Shown one piece after another: positions 4,397 to 9,025 of a DNA stretch of 9,025 nucleotides. The translations under genes and the position numbers were made by a program. The first letter of the stretch is position 1, and the number at the start of each line of letters is the position of its first letter. Origin of the DNA: Nanoarchaeales archaeon (GTDB lineage Archaea; Nanobdellota; Nanobdellia; Woesearchaeales; UBA583); the NCBI GenBank assembly GCA_013215525.1, contig JABSQY010000019.1:15428-24452 (forward strand), in the 5' to 3' direction. The notes under the pieces were generated by a model. That model made no database searches. It saw only the letters and a list, made by a program, of their open reading frames with translations, and was not told the origin of the DNA.

Positions 4397-5386
4397 TCAA
4401 ATCTCCGATTCAATGTTAATATATTGCGCAATTGGAAATTTAGTTATATCAGTTGTTGCTTTTTTTTTATCTACAAATCCCTGCCACGCAATCATTGCAC
4501 CATTGTCCATTGCGTACTGCATTGGAAAACTGTCGTATTTTGCGCCACGTAGTTTACACATTTCTTTTGCCATAAAAGTTAGTCTTTTACTTGCAGCAAC
4601 TCCACCAACAATTAACATCTCTTTTTTATTTGTGTACGCCATTGCACGTTCACACACCTCCATTGAGACTGCAAAACATGTTTCTTGTAAAGAATAACAC
4701 AAATCACCTAACTCATACTTTCCTGATTCTAATTTTTGTTTTAAATTTGTATACATTCCTGCAAGTGTTATATTCATTCCTTTTAATGAATAAGGTAATT
4801 CAATATAATTTTGTTTTGAATCTGCTGCTAATTGTTCTACTACTGGACCACCTGGAAATCCTAGTCCTGCAAGTCTTGCGAAACTGTCAAATAAATTACC
4901 TAATCCAATGTCTTCAGTTTCCCCATAAATTTTATATTTTCCAAAATCATCTTTTGCAATAATTTGTGTATTTACTCCAGACACATATAAAAACATTGGA
5001 TCTTTAAATCCAGTTAACATTTTACCAATTTCTAAATGAGCTTTAATATGATTTACTCCAACAAGAGGAATATTATATTGTGTTGATAATGTTTTTGCAA
5101 CTAAACTTCCAATTTTTAAAGAATTTCCAATACCTGGACCTTGAGAAAAAGAAATTAAATCTAAATCTGAAAAGTCTTTATTTAAAGTTTTTAGAAATTG
5201 TTTTGCTTTTAATAAAATTGTTGTAAAATTTGAAGTGTGAAATTCAGATAATTTTCTTAATTCCATCCCACCACCAGTATCATCTTTGTATTGATTTTTC
5301 TCATTAAATAAAACTTTTTTATTTTTACAATCAACAATTCCAATTCCAAATGTGTGAGCTGTACACTCAATTCCTAAAACTAACAT
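4397..5386 (-). CDS. kae1: tRNA N6-threonylcarbamoyladenosine synthase subunit Kae1
   Basis: The 329-residue protein is the catalytic subunit of the KEOPS complex, which transfers threonylcarbamoyl from TC-AMP to A37 of ANN-decoding tRNAs. Visible motifs are GIECTAHTFGIGIV at the N-terminus, FSQGPGIGNSLKIG (80-93), the metal-binding VNHIKAHLE (His113, His117), NLFDSFARLAGLGFPGGP (164-181), IVGGVAASKRL (259-269) and DNGAMIAWQG (294-303) with metal-binding Asp294. Length is normal for stand-alone Kae1. The Bud32 kinase, fused to Kae1 in many archaea, is absent. Two positions are unusual: the SGGNT loop reads SGVNT (Val138), and the region after DTGGG is MELRKLSEFH instead of the usual I-x-P-R type. 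The start at 5386 gives a normal N-terminus and has a TATA element about 25 bp upstream. Confidence 0.95.
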   Translation of the reverse strand: MLVLGIECTAHTFGIGIVDCKNKKVLFNEKNQYKDDTGGGMELRKLSEFHTSNFTTILLKAKQFLKTLNKDFSDLDLISFSQGPGIGNSLKIGSLVAKTLSTQYNIPLVGVNHIKAHLEIGKMLTGFKDPMFLYVSGVNTQIIAKDDFGKYKIYGETEDIGLGNLFDSFARLAGLGFPGGPVVEQLAADSKQNYIELPYSLKGMNITLAGMYTNLKQKLESGKYELGDLCYSLQETCFAVSMEVCERAMAYTNKKEMLIVGGVAASKRLTFMAKEMCKLRGAKYDSFPMQYAMDNGAMIAWQGFVDKKKATTDITKFPIAQYINIESEI

Positions 5387-5405
5387 AATTATAACTATTG
5401 TACAT

Positions 5406-5415
5406 TATTTATAAA
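5406..5415 (-). promoter_or_regulatory. TATA box of kae1
   Basis: The minus strand reads TTTATAAATA, centred about 25 bp from the kae1 ATG at 5386. Downstream of the Yip1 stop the same gap holds a tandem 8-mer (TTTTTGAA twice, about 5433-5448) and no convincing hairpin. Confidence 0.5.
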
Positions 5416-5479
5416 AGTAATTATAATCTACATTTTTGAATTTTTGAATATTTTAAGTTTATAGTTTAAATTTTATATT

Positions 5480-6025
5480 TTAAATTGTTAATCTAATTAT
5501 ATAAATAAATAAACTCGATATAAGAAATGGAATTAATAATCCTAAAAAACTATATTCAACAGATAATTTTTGGATTTTTCCATAGATTAACATAGATACA
5601 ATGAATGTGTACACGGCTAGTAATGCTAAAAAAATACCAAATATAAAAGATAAAGTTTTATTTTGAAAAATTAAACTTAAAAGATATACTACAATATTTA
5701 TTAAAGTTGGAAAAAACCAAATACACAAACCAAATTTGTACATTTCTCTAAATTCCCCAATTCCACCAAGAATCCTCATCACAAGATGAATTAATCCAAC
5801 AGCTAAAAATGTTGATAAAGAAAATAAAATTCCAGAACCAATTATATTTAAAATATTATAATTATTTGAAGTTATTAAATAATACCAAATTGAAATAAAT
5901 AATAAAGAATAAAAAGCTTGAGTTAATAAAACGTGAGTTCTAATAAATGAAAAACCTTCTTCTCGATGTTCAAACCCAAAATATAATTTTGTTGTTGCTG
6001 ATAAAAATTCTTGTATTTGAGACAT
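5480..6025 (-). CDS. Yip1-domain integral membrane protein
   Basis: The 181-residue protein has a short amphipathic N-terminus and five hydrophobic segments (about 32-51, 59-82, 99-119, 126-148 and 158-178). The segment GLIHLVMRILGGIGEFREMY (77-96), followed by FGLCIWFFPTLI, is the recurring Yip1-family pattern of a His-Leu at a helix end, a small-residue turn (GG) and a charged loop before the next helix with a conserved proline. The family is widespread in archaea and bacteria without an assigned function. In eukaryotes the relatives act in vesicle traffic with Rab proteins, which cannot be carried over. The gene is singly promoted and shows no evident functional link to its neighbours Kae1 and Hef. 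Confidence 0.75.
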   Translation of the reverse strand: MSQIQEFLSATTKLYFGFEHREEGFSFIRTHVLLTQAFYSLLFISIWYYLITSNNYNILNIIGSGILFSLSTFLAVGLIHLVMRILGGIGEFREMYKFGLCIWFFPTLINIVVYLLSLIFQNKTLSFIFGIFLALLAVYTFIVSMLIYGKIQKLSVEYSFLGLLIPFLISSLFIYIIRLTI

Positions 6026-6048
6026 ATAAACAAATATGATTTTTTTAG

Positions 6049-6055
6049 TTTATAA
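6049..6055 (-). promoter_or_regulatory. TATA-like element of the Yip1-domain gene
   Basis: The minus strand reads TTATAAA, centred about 27 bp from the ATG at 6025. This is a weaker match than the other TATA elements in the window. Confidence 0.4.
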
Positions 6056-6086
6056 TTTAATGGTTGAATATTTGTATAAAATTAAA

Positions 6087-6107
6087 TTAAATTGTTTCAC
6101 AATTTAA
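6087..6107 (-). terminator. Hairpin after the Hef 3' copy
   Basis: Perfect 8-bp arms (TTAAATTG at 6087-6094 and CAATTTAA at 6100-6107) enclose a 5-nt loop. It lies 13 nt past the stop codon of the displaced Hef 3' copy (6121-6171). The hairpin after the real Hef stop lies 10 nt past it and its arms also begin TTAAATT, so the two may be related terminators that travelled with the two gene ends. Confidence 0.5.
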
Positions 6108-6120
6108 ATTTGTATTATTA

Positions 6121-6171
6121 TTATTTGTATTCTTTATTAAAAAAACTAAATAAATGTTTTGCTCTTCCTTT
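6121..6171 (-). repeat. Downstream copy ('echo') of the Hef 3' end
   Basis: On the minus strand this encodes KGRAKHLFSFFNKEYK and a TAA stop. The real Hef gene ends KGRAKHLFDFFNKEYR and TAA (6277-6327). Of 51 nt, 47 are identical without gaps. The copy is displaced by 156 nt, in the same frame as Hef but behind several in-frame stops, so it cannot be a C-terminal extension. It corresponds to the end of the second helix-hairpin-helix motif. Between the real end and this copy lie two strong hairpins. With no start codon and only 16 codons, it is best described as a displaced gene remnant or partial duplication. Confidence 0.92.
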
Positions 6172-6177
6172 TCGCAA

Positions 6178-6222
6178 TGAACTTTCTTTTGGACAAGTTC
6201 ACAATGTGAACTTTAAAAGAAA
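6178..6222. repeat. Nested and alternative inverted repeats between Hef and its 3' copy
   Basis: A 9-bp perfect palindrome with a single central base (AAGTTCACA at 6195-6203, TGTGAACTT at 6205-6213) sits inside outer arms TTTCTTTT (6183-6190) and AAAAGAAA (6215-6222). A third copy, TGAACTT at 6178-6184, is also complementary to 6195-6201, so a competing hairpin 6178-6201 excludes the first. Function is unknown. Terminator, operator and insertion remnant are all compatible. Confidence 0.6.
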
Positions 6223-6239
6223 CGCTCCTCAAGAAAACC

Positions 6240-6266
6240 TTAAATTTCTACAAGGTAGAAATTTAA
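6240..6266 (-). terminator. Strong hairpin after the Hef stop
   Basis: Perfect 12-bp arms (6240-6251 and 6255-6266) enclose a 3-nt loop, 10 nt past the Hef stop on the minus strand. It is not followed by a long U run in that direction. Its inner 15 nt (6246-6260) differ by one base from the core of the hairpin after bolA (2968-2982). 3' end formation or stabilisation of the hef mRNA is inferred from position. Confidence 0.55.
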
Positions 6267-6276
6267 AAATATTTAT

Positions 6277-8628
6277 TTATCTATATTCTTTATTAAAAAA
6301 ATCAAATAAATGTTTTGCTCTTCCTTTCCCAATTCCATCGATTTTTATTAATTTGTCTTCTTTTGCATTTACCAATTTTTTAATTGATTTAAAATGAGTT
6401 AATAATCCTTTAGCGTTCACCACATTAATTTTTGGAATACTTGATACAAACTTTTCTATTTCTTCATTTTCACTAAAACTTCTTTTGTTATCTGCTAAAC
6501 TTATTTGTTTTTTTGTTCTCACATTTCTTTTTGCAATAGTTTGAATCATCTTTGCTGTTTCTTCCATTGAGTCTGTATAAAGTATAGGAATTCTTAAATC
6601 AATTGCAATAGAACTTAATGTTGCTCTTATTACATTTGGATTAATGTTTCTTAAAGAATATATATTTTGAGCACCCTCTAAGATTAAGATTGGACGTTTG
6701 TAGTTCTTTGCTAAGTCTATCAGTTGAGGAAATAATCTTTTATCAATTATTGAGTTTACAAAGTCTAATTTTTCTTTTCTCTCTATTGCTATTTTCTCAC
6801 TTATAACTATATCTCCTATTTCTAATTGTTTACCTATAACTTTTATATCATCTAGTTGAAATAATTCTTTTATTAGTTTTGTATTTTCTCTTTGATCTAT
6901 ATAGATTGGAATTCTTTCATCATCTTCTTTATTTAGATTGTCAAATATTGTTTGATTTTCTTTCTCTTGTGTTTCTTTTGTATCTTGTGTTTCTTCTGGA
7001 ATTTTTTCTATGTTTGATTGTTTTTTTATGTCTTCGACAACTTGTTTTTTTTCTGTGTCTGTTTTTTTTAGAAATCTGTCTAAAGAGTCTTCAGTTTTTT
7101 TATTTTCAAATTCATCACGAATTTCGTTTAGAACTTTGTACATTTTTCTTTCTTTTGCATCAGCGATGTGGCGGATTGTAATGTCACGTGTCCCTTCTGT
7201 TTGCATAATCTTTGCTAATCCTTTTTTGAATCTTCCAGTTCTTCCGATTCTTTGAATTGTTCTAATTGCTGATGGGACCGGTTCGTAGAAAATTACTAAG
7301 TCTACTTTTGGAATATCTAAACCTTCCTCTCCAACAGATGTAGATACTAAGATATTATACTCTCCTGCTCTGAAATCTTCTAAAACTTGTTTTTGTTGTT
7401 TTTGAGACATTTTCATATCTCCTTTTTTTGCTTGTCCTACAAATACTGTTGGTTTTATTTCTTTTAGTTTTGATAATTCTTCAACTATTTTCATCGCTGA
7501 ATCTCTGTATTGAGCGAAAATAATAATTTTTAAGTCTGGCGTTTTTAATAATTCTTGATTTACTTGATTTTTTAATTCAATTAGTTTTGGGTGTAGTACT
7601 CCATCATTTTTTAATTTTTTAATTTTACTGAATGCTTGTTTGAAATCGAAATCGTTTGTTATTAATTCGGCGGCTTTTGATGAATCTCCACCAGGTCTTA
7701 CTAGATTGTAGAAGTATGTGTGTGCTGCTGATACTTCTTGAGATTCAAATAATTCAATTCCGTGTTGGAGTTTCATTATTGCAGCTGCAATTGATATTGC
7801 TGCCCATGTGTCGTCTGTTGTTTCGCCAGCGGCAATTTCTTCCCTTAAGGTTTGTGATAATGTTAGTAAGTCTCGCTTTGTTACATTTTGTGGTGTTTTT
7901 CCTTCTAAAATTTTTATTTTTTGTAGAAAGTTTAATAGTTCTGAAAAAACTCCATTTAAGTGGAAAATTATATCTCTGAATTCCTGATTGATTTTTACTT
8001 TTATGTGTTGGATTTCTGTTTTATTTACGTAAGGTTTTACGTCTTCATCGTTGTATGTTTTTACTTGAACGGATTCTATTTTTAAGTTATCTATTACTTT
8101 GAAGATGTCTTCTTTAGATGTTCCTGGACTTGCTGTTAGTGCTAAGAATTTTGTGTGTTTTGATTTTTCGAATTCTTGCGCGATGAAACAATATGCGTAG
8201 TTTCCTGTTGCTCTGTGCGCTTCATCGAAAATTACTAGGCCGAAATCTTTTGGATTAATTATTCCATTTATTATATCGTTTTCTATTAGTTGTGGTGTTG
8301 AGAATATGAAGTCTGATTCTTCATAGATTAGTTGTCTTTTTTTTGGTGCTACAAGTCCAGTTAGAGTTACGAAGTTGAAATCATCTTTATTTTTATAAAA
8401 TGCTTGAAATGAAAATTGTTGTTGTTCGACAAGAGGTTTTGTTGGAGCTAGAAATAATATCTTTTTATTGTTTATATTAAAATAATATGTTGCAAGCATT
8501 AAAGCTACAATTGTCTTTCCAAGTCCTGTTGGTAGTACTACAAGGGAATTTTTGTCCATTGAATTTGCGAATAGTGATTGTTGGTAGGTTCTTGCTGAAA
8601 ATTTGGTTATTAGGTTTAGTTTTTTCAT
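6277..8628 (-). CDS. hef: Hef: fused SF2 helicase and XPF-type structure-specific nuclease
   Basis: The 783-residue protein processes stalled or branched replication forks and is the archaeal relative of FANCM and XPF. The N-terminal helicase has PTGLGKT (33-39, Walker A), DEAH (135-138), TAS (165-167), an insertion region at about 215-345, STSVGEEGLDIP (429-440) and QRIGRTGR (459-466). A charged, probably disordered linker (about 505-572) follows. The nuclease domain (574-700) has the ERKxxxD active site at Glu616-Arg617-Lys618...Asp622, with Asp578 and Asp606 as the other expected acidic residues. Two helix-hairpin-helix motifs (about 731-755 and 757-778, with GIGKGRAK) close the protein. 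All catalytic elements are intact and the length is normal. It has its own promoter. The final 16 codons recur downstream at 6121-6171. Confidence 0.96.
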   Translation of the reverse strand: MKKLNLITKFSARTYQQSLFANSMDKNSLVVLPTGLGKTIVALMLATYYFNINNKKILFLAPTKPLVEQQQFSFQAFYKNKDDFNFVTLTGLVAPKKRQLIYEESDFIFSTPQLIENDIINGIINPKDFGLVIFDEAHRATGNYAYCFIAQEFEKSKHTKFLALTASPGTSKEDIFKVIDNLKIESVQVKTYNDEDVKPYVNKTEIQHIKVKINQEFRDIIFHLNGVFSELLNFLQKIKILEGKTPQNVTKRDLLTLSQTLREEIAAGETTDDTWAAISIAAAIMKLQHGIELFESQEVSAAHTYFYNLVRPGGDSSKAAELITNDFDFKQAFSKIKKLKNDGVLHPKLIELKNQVNQELLKTPDLKIIIFAQYRDSAMKIVEELSKLKEIKPTVFVGQAKKGDMKMSQKQQKQVLEDFRAGEYNILVSTSVGEEGLDIPKVDLVIFYEPVPSAIRTIQRIGRTGRFKKGLAKIMQTEGTRDITIRHIADAKERKMYKVLNEIRDEFENKKTEDSLDRFLKKTDTEKKQVVEDIKKQSNIEKIPEETQDTKETQEKENQTIFDNLNKEDDERIPIYIDQRENTKLIKELFQLDDIKVIGKQLEIGDIVISEKIAIERKEKLDFVNSIIDKRLFPQLIDLAKNYKRPILILEGAQNIYSLRNINPNVIRATLSSIAIDLRIPILYTDSMEETAKMIQTIAKRNVRTKKQISLADNKRSFSENEEIEKFVSSIPKINVVNAKGLLTHFKSIKKLVNAKEDKLIKIDGIGKGRAKHLFDFFNKEYR

Positions 8629-8650
8629 ATATATAGTATGGTTGTTCGAG

Positions 8651-8658
8651 TTTATAAT
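8651..8658 (-). promoter_or_regulatory. TATA-like element of hef
   Basis: The minus strand reads ATTATAAA, centred about 26 bp from the hef ATG at 8628. It abuts the first of the three plus-strand hairpins (from 8666). Confidence 0.4.
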
Positions 8659-8845
8659 TATTTATGTTTTTATTTTCTGAAAAGAGATTATTTTTTGGAA
8701 CGAAGTGGAGAAAAATTGTTTCTTTTGTGAAAATAAAAATTCTATCTGTTGAGTGAGTGAAGCGTAACGGATAATGTATTTTGTAAAGAATTTTAAATTT
8801 TTATTTTAGCGAAGCGTTAAGAAATAAAAGTTTGGAATTTTTACA
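8657..8845 (+). ncRNA. Candidate structured RNA: three consecutive hairpins
   Basis: No reading frame is convincing in this divergent intergenic stretch. It folds on the plus strand into three hairpins. H1 spans 8666-8740: 12 pairs (8666-8677/8729-8740), a 2x2 mismatch, 9 pairs (8680-8688/8718-8726), one mismatch, 7 pairs (8690-8696/8710-8716), then a small A-C-GAA-G-T hairpin at 8700-8706. H2 spans 8743-8773 (8-bp stem, one G-U). H3 spans 8786-8842: 22 consecutive pairs (8786-8807/8821-8842), five of them G-U, with GCGAAGC in the loop. A plus-strand TATATATA at 8628-8635 could start transcription near 8657, and the T run at 8838-8842 could end it. The RNA call and its ends are inference. A mobile hairpin element or DNA-level regulatory site is the alternative. 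Confidence 0.4.
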
Positions 8846-8883
8846 ATTCTATTTCTTTGAAAACTACTAAATTAAGGTTAAAC

Positions 8884-8891
8884 TTTAAATA
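8884..8891 (+). promoter_or_regulatory. TATA box of the 3'-terminal partial gene
   Basis: TTTAAATA is centred about 25 bp before the ATG at 8913, fitting a leaderless start. It supports 8913 over the in-frame ATG at 8928. Confidence 0.55.
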
Positions 8892-8912
8892 AAATAATAA
8901 GATGAATATAAT

Positions 8913-9025
8913 ATGGAAAAAAAGGAGATGGACAAATTTACAAAAAATACAATCATTATTTTTATTATTATAGGAATCATATTATCAATTTCAGCTATGT
9001 CAATAGCATTCGATACAGGAGGATT
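8913..9025 (+). CDS. N-terminus of an unknown membrane or exported protein, partial
   Basis: The frame begins MEKKEMDKFTKNT and continues into a hydrophobic segment (IIIFIIIGIILSISAMSIAF) before DTGG, where the window ends. A lysine-rich N-terminus followed by about 20 hydrophobic residues indicates a signal peptide or N-terminal membrane anchor, with the bulk of the protein outside the cytoplasm. The start at 8913 is chosen because a TATA element lies 25 bp upstream. The in-frame ATG at 8928 has a GGAG directly touching it, too close to act as a ribosome binding site. Thirty-seven codons are not enough to name a family. Confidence 0.7.
   Translation, partial: MEKKEMDKFTKNTIIIFIIIGIILSISAMSIAFDTGG

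Noticed and set aside
4413..4962. Two plus-strand frames inside kae1
   Set aside because: Antisense to a complete, conserved Kae1. The products are hydrophobic or low-complexity shadows.
5387..5479. A 3' echo of the Yip1-domain gene
   Set aside because: Short matches such as ATATAA...TTTAA occur, but they are not gapless or frame-consistent and are expected in DNA this AT-rich.
6121..6279. Stop-codon read-through extending Hef into its in-frame 3' copy
   Set aside because: The intervening sequence has additional in-frame TGA codons as well as the Hef TAA, so a single recoding event could not reach the copy.
6092..6397. Plus-strand frame with an internal repeat (LYSLLKK.NKCFALPF twice)
   Set aside because: The repeat is the antisense reading of the Hef 3' end and its downstream copy. 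The frame runs into hef and has no independent support.
6879..7979. Three plus-strand frames inside hef
   Set aside because: Antisense shadows of the helicase and linker codons, rich in Phe and Leu, with no motifs.
8924..8930. GGAG before the ATG at 8928 as a ribosome binding site
   Set aside because: It directly abuts the ATG, leaving no spacer, and lies inside the frame that starts at 8913.

Overview
The window looks like part of an AT-rich archaeal chromosome, most likely from a small-genome lineage of the DPANN type (Woesearchaeota/Pacearchaeota-like). That placement is inference. The domain call rests on what can be read: an archaellin N-terminus, transcription factor E, a full-length Hef helicase-nuclease and an unfused Kae1. 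Genes are preceded by TATA-like octamers centred about 24-32 bp upstream of the start codon, with no Shine-Dalgarno sequence at a usable distance. This layout suggests mostly leaderless or near-leaderless mRNAs.

Layout. 1-155 (-) is the start of an archaellin gene, divergent from TFE (308-808, +). A two-gene minus-strand unit follows: a YgjP-like metallopeptidase (2638-1892) and a rhomboid protease (1883-1005), 8 nt apart. Divergent from it, apparently sharing one TATA element, is a BolA gene (2692-2919, +). After BolA come a CGFS monothiol glutaredoxin (3030-3344) and a 65-residue unknown protein (3576-3773). The minus strand then carries four separately promoted genes: NUDIX hydrolase (4295-3879), Kae1 (5386-4397), a Yip1-like membrane protein (6025-5480) and Hef (8628-6277). 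The window ends in the first 37 codons of a membrane or exported protein (8913 onward, +).

Functionally the genes are mostly core: transcription initiation (TFE), tRNA t6A modification (Kae1), stalled-fork repair (Hef), membrane proteolysis (rhomboid), iron-sulfur handling (BolA with CGFS glutaredoxin) and motility (archaellin). No CRISPR array, transposase, tRNA or rRNA was recognised.

The most unusual structure lies between the genes. Downstream of rhomboid, Kae1 and Hef there is a second, diverged copy ('echo') of the gene's own last 9 to 25 codons, ending in an aligned stop codon. The echo is separated from the real gene end by a hairpin that follows the real stop codon. The three echoes are displaced by 114, 63 and 156 nt, all multiples of three. 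Weaker candidates follow NUDIX and BolA. A second unexplained structure lies between the divergent hef and 8913 promoters: three consecutive hairpins (8666-8842) whose non-Watson-Crick closures are G-U pairs only if the plus strand is transcribed, which suggests an uncharacterised structured RNA of roughly 190 nt.
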